Below, piece by piece: positions 1-8,416 of a stretch of DNA of 64,000 bases. The stretch's first letter is position 1; each line of letters opens with the position of its first letter. The notes under the pieces are model-generated. The model was not told the origin of the DNA. It ran no database searches and saw only the letters and a list, made by a program, of their open reading frames with translations. Source of the DNA: Clostridiales bacterium mt11 (lineage in GTDB: Bacteria; Bacillota; Clostridia; Tissierellales; Tepidimicrobiaceae); the NCBI GenBank assembly GCA_001282665.1, contig LN874948.1, positions 1 to 64,000 of the forward strand, read 5' to 3'. Position numbers and translations under genes: made by a program.

Positions 1-60
1 ATTTAAAACTTACTCAAAGTACTTCACACTGTTAAGTTTTCTAGGTTCATCTGTGTTGCT
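1..60 (-). other. Probable rRNA operon leader (transcribed out of the window)
   Basis: Read on the minus strand, the sequence after the promoter at 66-94 contains GAACCTAGAAAACTTAACAG, which resembles the boxA-like antitermination leader found just upstream of 16S rRNA genes in Clostridia. No coding frame is visible. The 16S gene itself would begin to the left of base 1, so its presence is an inference from the promoter plus leader. Confidence 0.6.
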
Positions 61-65
61 TTATT

Positions 66-94
66 ACTATAGCACATTTAAATATTGTTGTCAA
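66..94 (-). promoter_or_regulatory. Strong sigma-A promoter, probably of an rRNA operon
   Basis: On the minus strand there is a perfect -35 TTGACA (94..89), a 17-nt spacer and a -10 TATAGT (71..66). An A/T-tract-rich UP-like stretch lies just upstream (about 95-120). Strength, UP element and the leader that follows fit a stable-RNA promoter. It fires leftwards, away from ptb. Confidence 0.7.
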
Positions 95-99
95 TGTTT

Positions 100-305
100 T
101 TTTAAACTTTTTTATTTAATAACTTTGACTTTTAAATATGCCGCTATTACTAGCTTGTCGCCGTCGGTCTGACTGACGACATTTAATAACTTAACATATT
201 TTAAGAATGTATTCAATGCTCAAATTTCATGTTTAAACGTCAAAATAGTCCTCTATTTTATATTATCTAACTTTATCTTGATATTTCTCTTTATTTTATT
301 TTTTG
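100..305. other. Intergenic region with a GC-rich dyad
   Basis: No gene is seen here. Bases 157-180 form a short GC-rich imperfect dyad (arms GTCGTC and GGCGAC on the minus strand) that stands out from very AT-rich surroundings. It lacks a U-tract, so it does not look like an intrinsic terminator. It sits between the end of ptb and the putative rRNA promoter. Confidence 0.4.
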
Positions 306-1220
306 CTATTTATATAGATGATTTGATATTATGCTTCCCAGTGCAATTGAGTACAGCTTCGATTCATGGCTATCTGCTCTCGAAACTAAAACTATTGGAG
401 CTTTTGCTCCCATGATTATACCTGCTGATTTACCATTTGCAAAATATGTTATACTCTTTCCTATTCCATTACCCATCTCAATAGTTGGTACAAGTAATAC
501 ATCTGCTTCTCCTGCTATTTGAGATTCATATCCTTTGATTTCCGCTGATTTTTTAGATATTGCTAAATCCAATGCCATAGGTCCATCAACTATTACCCCT
601 TCTTCAAAATATCCTTCCTCGTACATCTTTTTCAATTCCATTGCATCTACCGTTGCTTCCATCTTAGGATTTACCTTTTCTTTTGCAGCAAGACATGCTA
701 CATTTACCCTTTCATTCCCCAATGCCTTTACAACCTTTATACTATTTTCTATAATTTTTACCTTATCGTCTAAATTAGGATATAGATTCATACCCCCATC
801 TGTTAAATAAAGCAATTTATCATATGATGGCACTTCATATATCATTACATGGCTCAATAAACTATTGGTCCTGAGACCCCACTCCTTATTTAATACGGCT
901 TTTAATAAGATTGAAGTATCTACTAATCCTTTCATGATGAAATCAGCCTTGCCTTCACTCACCAATTTAACCCCAATTTCTGCTGATTTAACTAAATCTT
1001 TTTCATCAATTATTTCGTAGTCGTCAATTTTTAATCCTTTCTCCCTTGCAATAGCTCTTGTTTCTTCTTTGTTCCCTATTAAAATAGGTTCAGCTATTCC
1101 CAATTCATTTGCTTCTACAATAGCCTGCAGAACTTCCTCATCCTGGGAAGCAACTACAGCTAATTTTACCTTTCTTTCATAATTTACCTTTAAAAGCTGG
1201 TCCAATTTTTTTATACTCAT
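306..1220 (-). CDS. ptb: Phosphate butyryltransferase
   Basis: A 304-residue protein of the phosphate acetyl/butyryltransferase family, close to the usual length of about 300. Ptb converts butyryl-CoA plus phosphate to butyryl-phosphate and CoA in the cytoplasm, feeding butyrate kinase for ATP. The C-terminal part carries the family segment with DVLLVPTIEMGN, KAPIVLVSRAD and the small-residue-rich MGAKAP loop. A GGGGGG ribosome binding site lies 6 nt before the ATG. No butyrate kinase (buk) gene follows: downstream is the rRNA promoter region. Branched-chain acyl-CoA or acetyl-CoA use cannot be excluded from sequence alone. Confidence 0.88.
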   Translation of the reverse strand: MSIKKLDQLLKVNYERKVKLAVVASQDEEVLQAIVEANELGIAEPILIGNKEETRAIAREKGLKIDDYEIIDEKDLVKSAEIGVKLVSEGKADFIMKGLVDTSILLKAVLNKEWGLRTNSLLSHVMIYEVPSYDKLLYLTDGGMNLYPNLDDKVKIIENSIKVVKALGNERVNVACLAAKEKVNPKMEATVDAMELKKMYEEGYFEEGVIVDGPMALDLAISKKSAEIKGYESQIAGEADVLLVPTIEMGNGIGKSITYFANGKSAGIIMGAKAPIVLVSRADSHESKLYSIALGSIISNHLYK

Positions 1221-1243
1221 TTAGAACCCCCCTTAATAAATTA

Positions 1244-2380
1244 TTATATATTCTCTTTAAGCTTTTCTAACCGTTTCATTTGATTTTTTACAGCCATGTC
1301 ATTGGGATTTAATCTATATGCAGTACTTATATCCTCTATTGCCTTTTCTATAATACCTAGTTGTAAAAAAGCCATTCCCCTATTAAAAACTATCTTATAA
1401 TCAGTATCATCTAAAGCTATACCTTCATCAAATATCTCTATAGCCTCGTTTATATCCCCTGTACCAAATAAACAAATTCCTAACTCATTATATACATCCA
1501 CATTTTTGCCATCTAGCTCTATAGCCTCATAGAAGAAATCTATAGCGTTTTCATACTGACCTAGCCCCTTATAGGCTAGTCCCGCTAAATAAAATATATT
1601 CCACCATTCCTCATGTTTTAAAGCCAATTTTAAAAATTTTTCTAAAGCTAATTCATATTCTCCGTTAGATATACGATTTAGTCCTTCTTCAAAATCCACA
1701 TCATCTGTAATAAGTTCTAACTGTTCTCTTACCTCTTGTATTCTTTCTTGGTCATCATCAAATTTTAAATATTTTTTCCAAATTAGTTTAGCTTTTAAAA
1801 ATTGTTCATAGTATTTATAATGGTAGCCTAGTTTATAATAAACTAAAGAAAACTTTGGATCAATATCAAGAATGGATTCTAATTGATTTGTAGATTCAAT
1901 TAAAAATACTTCTCCCTTAGTTTGATCTCCTTTATTTATAAAATCTTTTGAGATATTTTCCAAAGATAAAGCATAATTAAATATCCCATTAATATTTTTA
2001 TTGTTAATATTGGTTAATGCTCTAAAAAAGATTGCTCCATCCTCATAGTTTTTGTTTTCTATATGCTTAAATCCTCTATATAAAATGTAGTCCTCAATTT
2101 TAGAATCATAGTTATATAATATCTTCTTATATTCATCTTTAAATTTGAAATCATAGTCAATACCTAATATATATATAACACCTTCTATTAGATATGCTAC
2201 TTTAAATTCTTCATCAACATTTCCTTTTTTTATTTCTTTTACCAAAGTATTAGTAGCTATTGGAAGAGGTATATTATCCTTAACTATATAGCCATTTATC
2301 TCTATAAAAGCTCCTTCCATTAGCTCTATAAATGAAATCTTGGAAGACTTTCCTTTAAAATAATTATCTATTTCATTCAT
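1244..2380 (-). CDS. TPR-repeat protein, unknown role
   Basis: A 378-residue protein with no signal peptide or membrane segment. The C-terminal half holds several tetratricopeptide repeats, with typical spacing of small and aromatic residues such as LAGLAYKGLGQYENAIDFF and LGICLFGTGDINEAIEIFDE. TPRs form a protein-binding solenoid, so a scaffold or co-chaperone role is likely, but no partner can be named. The N-terminal about 100 residues are not recognised. It lies 23 nt upstream of ptb and 11 nt downstream of the membrane protein at 2392-3150, so the three may be cotranscribed. Confidence 0.75.
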   Translation of the reverse strand: MNEIDNYFKGKSSKISFIELMEGAFIEINGYIVKDNIPLPIATNTLVKEIKKGNVDEEFKVAYLIEGVIYILGIDYDFKFKDEYKKILYNYDSKIEDYILYRGFKHIENKNYEDGAIFFRALTNINNKNINGIFNYALSLENISKDFINKGDQTKGEVFLIESTNQLESILDIDPKFSLVYYKLGYHYKYYEQFLKAKLIWKKYLKFDDDQERIQEVREQLELITDDVDFEEGLNRISNGEYELALEKFLKLALKHEEWWNIFYLAGLAYKGLGQYENAIDFFYEAIELDGKNVDVYNELGICLFGTGDINEAIEIFDEGIALDDTDYKIVFNRGMAFLQLGIIEKAIEDISTAYRLNPNDMAVKNQMKRLEKLKENI

Positions 2381-2391
2381 ATTCTCACCTA

Positions 2392-3150
2392 CTAATCATA
2401 AAATTTGTTCATATACATTCTTTTTCTTCTAGTACTTGTACTTAAAAGTTTATATAAATGTCCTCTATATATCATTATAAAGGAAAATAGAGCCTGCCCT
2501 AATAAGTATACAATTATACCTTTAATGCTAAAATCAAAGTTAAAGTTCATATGAGTTGTAAAAACATCGACTAATAAAGTACCCGTAATTAAATATAATA
2601 AATAGTAAAATATAATATTGGGTATTAGCCAATTCAACCAGTTTTCCTTCATGAATTCAAATGCATAGCCGATACTTTCAAAAGGGGAATAATATTTCTG
2701 ATAAATGGTCTCTGGTAGTGGATTTAAAGCAATAAGTATGACTATGCTAATTATTCTGCTTAGTAACACTGCATTGGTTCCTGCTAGTCCTCCAATGGCT
2801 GATAAAAAGTAACTTCCTATCCAAGCAAAAAAGAATACACCATATATTTTCCATAAAAAATATTTAAATCCATCTTTAAAGTTATCCTTAGTTATTCTTT
2901 CGTAGTTAATTATATTAAATAATAGATATAAATAATTGGATATAAGACTACTGCTTACAATTGCCATTATAAATCCAGCTAATACAAATAACACACCTCT
3001 AAAAAACGTACTCAAAATAGTCAACATAGCAATATTTAAAAACACATATACCAAACCTGTAAAGATTATTATCCAATTTTTTTTAAAGCTTTTTATACTT
3101 TTCTTAATGGTTGTTTTATTTACCATTATAATGTCTTGTAATAAATCCAA
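2392..3150 (-). CDS. Integral membrane protein, unknown function
   Basis: A 252-residue protein with about six hydrophobic segments, starting with one near residues 28-48 after a basic N-terminus (KKSIKSFKKN). The C-terminus is also basic (RRKRMYMNK). The start is a TTG preceded by AGGAGG at 10 nt; an internal ATG at 3126 is the alternative. The layout (short soluble N-tail, paired helices, loop with FKDGF) resembles DUF975/Yip1-like membrane proteins, but I do not recognise a specific family. It lies 14 nt after the radical SAM gene and 11 nt before the TPR gene, which suggests one operon. Confidence 0.6.
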   Translation of the reverse strand: MDLLQDIIMVNKTTIKKSIKSFKKNWIIIFTGLVYVFLNIAMLTILSTFFRGVLFVLAGFIMAIVSSSLISNYLYLLFNIINYERITKDNFKDGFKYFLWKIYGVFFFAWIGSYFLSAIGGLAGTNAVLLSRIISIVILIALNPLPETIYQKYYSPFESIGYAFEFMKENWLNWLIPNIIFYYLLYLITGTLLVDVFTTHMNFNFDFSIKGIIVYLLGQALFSFIMIYRGHLYKLLSTSTRRKRMYMNKFYD

Positions 3151-3164
3151 TATTAATCGACCTC

Positions 3165-4922
3165 CTAAATATATTCGGTAATATCATATGTTGTACATCT
3201 AATTATAGCAGTACCTCTATATTCAAATAAAATAGTGGTTTCCTTAATCATTTCATCACATAAAATATAGCCATATTCAAATAGTTTCATTACATCAAAT
3301 TTAAATTTCTCTATATGGATTTTATTAATAATCTGTTTAGTTGGATTATCTTTATAGTGCTTTAAACTATTATTTAATAGTTCTTGATTTTTTAAAATAT
3401 CATGTTTGTTTTTTTGTATAAAGCTAACATCTACTCTTTTTATACTGTTAGGAATATTTATATTTTTATTGTTATAAAGATAATCATACTTAAGTATTTC
3501 ATTCATTAGTTCTATATCGGAAAAATTTTTATACTTATAAAATTCCATGAATATTTCATATAATCTATTCCTACTATGAGATATAGTATGATAATTTCTC
3601 CATTCCCAGAAATCTAAATAATCTTCAAAAAAATCAAAAGCTGTATTATAATGATTTGTTATTATATATTCTAAAGCGTTCTCAAAATATCCTTCATTAT
3701 AATATTTCTCAACTAAATCCTCTACTCCCTTTAATTTAATCATTTTTTCATATCTAATATAATCGGTTTCCAGCACTTCATAAGGCGGTATATCCAAAAA
3801 CTTGAATCCATACTCATCTTTTTTATTTCTTAATCCAGAACCTTTCAATAGCTTTAAAAAACCTAACTGTATTTTCTCAGGTTTAATTTCATATACATCG
3901 TTAAAAGAATTTTTAAAACTATTATAATCCTCATAAGGAAGTCCAGCAATCAAATCCAAATGCTGATGTATATTTCTAAAGCTCTTTATTTCTTCTGTTA
4001 CTGACTTTAATTTCTCAAAATCAGTGGTTCTGCCAATAGCCTTTAATGTCATATTATTTGTAGATTGAACTCCTATTTCAAATTGAAATAATCCCTCCTT
4101 AGCTTCTTTTATAAACTGTAGCATTTCCTCATCTAGCAAATGGGCTGTAACTTCAAAATGAAAGTTCATATTCTTAGGGTTCTTATCCATTATGAAGTTC
4201 ATAATCTCCATTGCATATTCCTTATTTGCATTAAAAGTTCTATCTACGAATTTAACCTGTTTTACTTTGGCATCAATAAGCCTACCTAAATCTTCTTTTA
4301 CCCTATCTATACCAAAATATCTAACTCCTTTAATGGTAGAAGATAAACAAAATTGACAATTAAATGGGCAGCCTCTCGAACTCTCAAAGTAAACGATTTT
4401 ATTTTCAAAATCATCTTCAATATCCCTATAAGGTGATGGAATAGAATTCAAATTAGGGATTAATACCCTCGGAGGATTTTCTATTATCTTATCACCTTCT
4501 CTATATATTAACCCATTGATGTCATCATAATCATGTTTTTCATCGATTAGCCTTTTTAATAGCTGATCAAAGGTCTCTTCCCCTTCTCCATATACGATAA
4601 AATCTATAAACCAATACTTTTTTAGAAGCTCATCTCCATCAAAGGATACTTCTGGTCCTCCTAATATAATTTTAGTATTAGGGCTAACCATTTTTAGTAT
4701 TTCACATATGTTTAATGTTTCGTTTCGATTCCATATATATGTTGAAAATCCAATGACATCTGGTTTTTTCTTATATATTTCACCTACTATATAATCTATA
4801 TTTTGATTAATAGTAAATTCCATTAGCTCTATAGGTATCTCTTTTGAATAAGCTTTTAAATATCGAATAGATAACGCTGAATGAATAAATTTAGAATTTA
4901 AAGTTGTTAATATAGTTTTCAT
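3165..4922 (-). CDS. B12-binding domain radical SAM protein (DUF4080 type)
   Basis: A 585-residue protein. The N-terminal 130 residues look like a cobalamin-binding Rossmann domain (DVIGFSTYIWN and KIILGGPEVS). A radical SAM core follows with the 4Fe-4S motif C-P-F-N-C-Q-F-C near residues 184-191. The C-terminal about 200 residues match the DUF4080 extension seen in this clostridial family. Such enzymes cleave SAM reductively and usually methylate or rearrange a substrate; the substrate is unknown. The family has been linked to B12-dependent chemistry, but the cobalamin DxHxxG motif is not clearly present, so cofactor binding is uncertain. Confidence 0.82.
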   Translation of the reverse strand: MKTILTTLNSKFIHSALSIRYLKAYSKEIPIELMEFTINQNIDYIVGEIYKKKPDVIGFSTYIWNRNETLNICEILKMVSPNTKIILGGPEVSFDGDELLKKYWFIDFIVYGEGEETFDQLLKRLIDEKHDYDDINGLIYREGDKIIENPPRVLIPNLNSIPSPYRDIEDDFENKIVYFESSRGCPFNCQFCLSSTIKGVRYFGIDRVKEDLGRLIDAKVKQVKFVDRTFNANKEYAMEIMNFIMDKNPKNMNFHFEVTAHLLDEEMLQFIKEAKEGLFQFEIGVQSTNNMTLKAIGRTTDFEKLKSVTEEIKSFRNIHQHLDLIAGLPYEDYNSFKNSFNDVYEIKPEKIQLGFLKLLKGSGLRNKKDEYGFKFLDIPPYEVLETDYIRYEKMIKLKGVEDLVEKYYNEGYFENALEYIITNHYNTAFDFFEDYLDFWEWRNYHTISHSRNRLYEIFMEFYKYKNFSDIELMNEILKYDYLYNNKNINIPNSIKRVDVSFIQKNKHDILKNQELLNNSLKHYKDNPTKQIINKIHIEKFKFDVMKLFEYGYILCDEMIKETTILFEYRGTAIIRCTTYDITEYI

Positions 4923-5088
4923 CTTTCATACCTTCCTTTTTAAACTATCTCCATTATAGCATAATCTATTCCAAACTCACACTCATAGATGATATTTAAA
5001 TTCTTTGTTCTTTTTTGTCATATTGAAGGTTTTATAAAAAAAGTATAGAATAGAGTAAAGACAATATATTTATGAAAGGGGTCGTTTA

Positions 5089-5307
5089 ATGAGAGAATTT
5101 GACAAAATATCCATCCAAGAAATGTCAAAAGAAGATATGTTGATGATAATTGAAGCATTAGAATACACTGGTTCTAAAACAAAAGTACAAGAATTTATTA
5201 ATTTGAAAAATAGTATTCTTAAGGAATTAAGTTCTCTTGCTGAGAGCAGTGAAGAAGAATTTTTAGCATATTTAAATAGTTCCTGCAAGTCTCAAAGCTT
5301 CGTTTAG
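5089..5307 (+). CDS. Small conserved-looking protein of unknown function
   Basis: A 72-residue acidic, probably helical protein beginning MREFDKISIQEMSKEDML, with a Ser/Glu-rich stretch (AESSEEEF) and one late cysteine. The ATG has GAAAGGGG about 8 nt upstream, and a plausible promoter region separates it from the divergent radical SAM gene. No family is recognised. An ORF of the same size on the opposite strand is a shadow without a ribosome binding site. Confidence 0.55.
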   Translation: MREFDKISIQEMSKEDMLMIIEALEYTGSKTKVQEFINLKNSILKELSSLAESSEEEFLAYLNSSCKSQSFV

Positions 5308-5320
5308 TTTTATTCGAAGA

Positions 5321-5359
5321 AAGGCTTCTATTGAAACACTCCTTAAGTAGAGAAGCCTT
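5321..5359 (+). terminator. Possible terminator of the small gene
   Basis: Inverted repeat AAGGCTTCT / AGAAGCCTT lies just after the stop of the 72-residue gene. The tail is only weakly U-rich, so termination efficiency is doubtful. Confidence 0.4.
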
Positions 5360-5410
5360 CCTTAAAATATTTAGACCAATCTAACACTAAAAAATTTATA
5401 CTTATCATCG

Positions 5411-5439
5411 GATTAGAAAACCTTCCAAGCCGGAAGGTT
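5411..5439 (-). terminator. Possible terminator downstream of the 321-residue gene
   Basis: Perfect hairpin AACCTTCC-N5-GGAAGGTT immediately after the stop codon of the gene ending at 5444. The T-run is short (TTCT), so this is a weak intrinsic terminator call. Confidence 0.5.
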
Positions 5440-5443
5440 TAAT

Positions 5444-6409
5444 TTATCTTATGAATTTATATATACCCGATTTAGTGTTTATATATATAATCATTTTATC
5501 ATTTATAACTTCTTTTTTTATTACTTTAGATTTATTCAACAAAGAATGATAAAAAATTTCCCCTTCGTTGAATTGAAATACATCGGGTAGATAGTACTTT
5601 TCAATTTTTAAAGCTTCTGGGTTTATTCTCCCCTTTCTCAACCTATAGAGATATAGTCCTAATTCCTTATAATAATCATCAATTTCAAAATGACTATCAA
5701 ATAGTCCATTCATATAAATATTTACGCATTTACCTATGCTAGTCTCTCCAGATTGAGCATTTAGATATACCTCTAGTGCATCTTGTAAAGTTCTAAAATC
5801 CTTGGAATAGGATTGATTTAAAATATTTAAAGCATAAATCTTGTTCTGCTCAAACTTAATTTTAAAACTTCCCTCATATTCCTCTATAGGAATCCTAAAA
5901 CAATTCCTATATTCTTCTACGAATTCAACTTGGGATAAATTAATTATTTCCTCTTTCAGTTTATCTATTATATTTTCTTCTTTCATTATAAGAAGATATA
6001 ATAATTTTGATAAAAGAATAGCCTCAATCAGAGTCTTTATATTTCCCGTTGAAAACAGCACATTTTTAATTACCTCTTTTTTTATCGTCAAATACTCCTT
6101 ATTAGTTAGAACAATAGGAAGCATCCGTGGATATACGGTATCATCTATGTGATTCCAATATAGCTTCGGACTTATATCCCCAAGTATATTTAGTAGTGAA
6201 CTATTCTCTCCATGTCTATAGTATTTCCAAAGCTTTATTTCCTCATTATATCTATGATAATCTATATTCACCGCTACATAGTCCTCTGACGGCATTATGG
6301 ATTTAATAGTTATAACCATTAAATCCGTAATATGAGAAGGACTATTATTTTTTCTAATATCCTCATAGAATAGAAACTCTAAAGGCTTTACAATCCTTTC
6401 TTCCTCCAT
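5444..6409 (-). CDS. Hypothetical protein downstream of argS
   Basis: A 321-residue soluble protein with no signal peptide or clear membrane helix and no motif I recognise. It is rich in Tyr, Ile, Glu and Lys. An internal stretch (residues 120-145) is hydrophobic and helical but too short and mixed to call a membrane span. It starts 11 nt after the stop of argS and is very likely read from the argS T-box-controlled promoter. Function unknown. Confidence 0.6.
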   Translation of the reverse strand: MEEERIVKPLEFLFYEDIRKNNSPSHITDLMVITIKSIMPSEDYVAVNIDYHRYNEEIKLWKYYRHGENSSLLNILGDISPKLYWNHIDDTVYPRMLPIVLTNKEYLTIKKEVIKNVLFSTGNIKTLIEAILLSKLLYLLIMKEENIIDKLKEEIINLSQVEFVEEYRNCFRIPIEEYEGSFKIKFEQNKIYALNILNQSYSKDFRTLQDALEVYLNAQSGETSIGKCVNIYMNGLFDSHFEIDDYYKELGLYLYRLRKGRINPEALKIEKYYLPDVFQFNEGEIFYHSLLNKSKVIKKEVINDKMIIYINTKSGIYKFIR

Positions 6410-6420
6410 TATATCTACTC

Positions 6421-8121
6421 CTACATCTTATTTGGAGCTTCTATACCAAGTAGAGAGAGTCCTGTCCTTATTACTGTTTTAGCTCCATATACTAGCATTA
6501 ATCTCGCTTTCATTAAATCCTCGTCTACTGATAATATTGGACAAGAATTATAAAATTTGTTAAATGCTTTGGCAATTTCAACTGTATGCCTTGTTATAAA
6601 AGATGGTTCAAATTTTTCCATAGCATCTACTATAGCATCAGGAAAATTATACAATAACTTAATTAAATTTATCTCATCGTCTTCTTTTAATAATGAATAA
6701 TCAATTTCATCAGTTAATTGGAATTTTCCTTTTTCAAGTAGGCTGTTTGCTCTTGCATGTGTGTATTGAACATATGGTCCAGTTTCTCCTTCAAAACTAA
6801 GAACTCTATCCCAACTAAATACATAGTCCTTAATCCTATTATTAAACAGTTCTTGGAAAATTACAGCTCCTATTCCTACTTGTCTTGCTACTTCTTCTTT
6901 ATTTTCAAGATTTGGATTTCTCTCTTCCATTATCTCCAAAGTACTTGCTACTGCTTTATTTAGTACATCTTCTAAGAATACTACTCTTCCTTTTCGTGTA
7001 GATAATGTTCCATCTTCCAAACTTACCATGCCAAAAGGTATATGAACACAATCCTTAGCCCAGTCATATCCCATCAATTCAATTACCTTTATCCATTGTT
7101 TAAAATGTAGATTTTGCTGTGAAGCGACTACATATATATTTTTATAAAAGTCATAATGCTCTTTTCTATACATAGCCGCAGCTATGTCCCTAGTAATATA
7201 CAAAGTAGAACCATCCTTTTTCTTAATCAATGCTGGAGGCATATCATAAGACTCCAAATCTACAATAGTAGCTCCTTCTGATTCCTGTAACAATCCTTTA
7301 GATTCCATCTCTTTAATTACCCTTGGCATCTTATCTGAATAAAAACTTTCACCATTGTAGGAATCAAACTTTATATTTAACATATCGTATACTCTATTGA
7401 ATTCTTTCAAACTAACATCCCTTATCCACTGCCATAGTTCAACGGCCTCTGGATTTTTGTCCTCTAATTCCTTAAACCAATACCTAGCTTCATCTTTTAG
7501 GGCTTCGTCCTTTTCAGCCTCTGCATTAAACTTAACATATAATTTTAAAAGTTCCTTTATAGGATTTGCTTCAATAACTTCCCTATCTCCCCATTTTTTA
7601 TAAGCTGCTATTAACATTCCAAATTGAGTTCCGTAGTCTCCCAAATGGTTTAATGCTTCGGTATCAAAACCTTGAAACTTAAAAATTTTATATAAAGCAT
7701 TACCAATAACTGTAGTTCTAATATGTCCTATGTGGAAAGGTTTAGCTATATTAGGTGATGAAAATTCAACTAGTACTTTTCTCCCTTTTCCAATATCAGT
7801 GGAACCAAATTTATCTTGTTCTGTTTCTATGCTCTTTAAAACCGTCTGGGCTAGTTTATTCTTATTTATGAAGAAGTTAATATATGGTCCTACATTTTCA
7901 ATTTTTTCGAAATATTTTTCTCCTGAAATCTTCTTAGATAGTTCTTCTGCAATTAGATTTGGTGCCTTTCTAAAGGTTTTAGCTAATCTAAAACAAGCAA
8001 AAGCATAATCCCCCATCTCATAATTTGGTGGAATTTCTATTAAATCTTCTATTTCTTCTTTGCTTAAACTATTTTCAGCTTCATAAATACAATCTACTAA
8101 TTCTTTTTTAAAGTCTATCAT
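6421..8121 (-). CDS. argS: Arginyl-tRNA synthetase
   Basis: A 566-residue class I synthetase that charges tRNA-Arg. The N-terminal Add-1 domain carries IPPNYEMGDYAF. The HIGH motif appears as PFHIGHIRTT near residues 125-134. The KMSKS position is occupied by the degenerate LSTRKGR, as is common in ArgRS. A C-terminal DALR-type anticodon-binding domain contains QYTHARANSLL. Length matches the family. Expression is controlled by the T-box leader upstream; the hypothetical gene at 5444-6409 follows in the same transcript. Confidence 0.97.
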   Translation of the reverse strand: MIDFKKELVDCIYEAENSLSKEEIEDLIEIPPNYEMGDYAFACFRLAKTFRKAPNLIAEELSKKISGEKYFEKIENVGPYINFFINKNKLAQTVLKSIETEQDKFGSTDIGKGRKVLVEFSSPNIAKPFHIGHIRTTVIGNALYKIFKFQGFDTEALNHLGDYGTQFGMLIAAYKKWGDREVIEANPIKELLKLYVKFNAEAEKDEALKDEARYWFKELEDKNPEAVELWQWIRDVSLKEFNRVYDMLNIKFDSYNGESFYSDKMPRVIKEMESKGLLQESEGATIVDLESYDMPPALIKKKDGSTLYITRDIAAAMYRKEHYDFYKNIYVVASQQNLHFKQWIKVIELMGYDWAKDCVHIPFGMVSLEDGTLSTRKGRVVFLEDVLNKAVASTLEIMEERNPNLENKEEVARQVGIGAVIFQELFNNRIKDYVFSWDRVLSFEGETGPYVQYTHARANSLLEKGKFQLTDEIDYSLLKEDDEINLIKLLYNFPDAIVDAMEKFEPSFITRHTVEIAKAFNKFYNSCPILSVDEDLMKARLMLVYGAKTVIRTGLSLLGIEAPNKM

Positions 8122-8145
8122 CTTGTTACCTCCTTAAATAAAATA

Positions 8146-8362
8146 TAGCCCTCATCTCTTATAAGAGACGAGAGCTATCCCGTGTTACCACTCTTGTTGG
8201 CATAAAGCCCACTCAAAATTTATAACGCTATTAGCGTAATATCCTACTTAATTTCAGATATCCCCTCTAAGGCTCTTTTCAAATACAAATTCGTACTGGC
8301 TTCCACCCTCCCAGCTCGCTGAAACAAATGTTTATATTCTACTCTCCTCTTCTACGGATTTC
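8146..8362 (-). promoter_or_regulatory. T-box riboswitch controlling argS
   Basis: The minus strand shows the T-box core AGAGTGGTAACACGGG (8194..8179), followed by a terminator hairpin (CTCGTCTCTT / AAGAGATGAG) and a T-rich run just before the argS ribosome binding site. Upstream are Stem I elements (GAGAGTAG and GGGTGG). By alignment with the other four T-boxes in this window, the specifier after GAAA is AGA (8276..8274), an Arg codon. Uncharged tRNA-Arg should stabilise the antiterminator and allow argS expression. Confidence 0.9.
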
Positions 8363-8416
8363 AATATTGATTTATTAATCTATAATATACAATATTACTC
8401 AAAATAATTCAAGAGA

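Noticed and set aside
157..180. GC-rich dyad as terminator of ptb
   Set aside because: No T-run on the minus strand after the stem and the pairing has a mismatch.
5070..5288. 72-residue minus-strand ORF antisense to the small gene at 5089
   Set aside because: No ribosome binding site and it mirrors the plus-strand gene, which has one.
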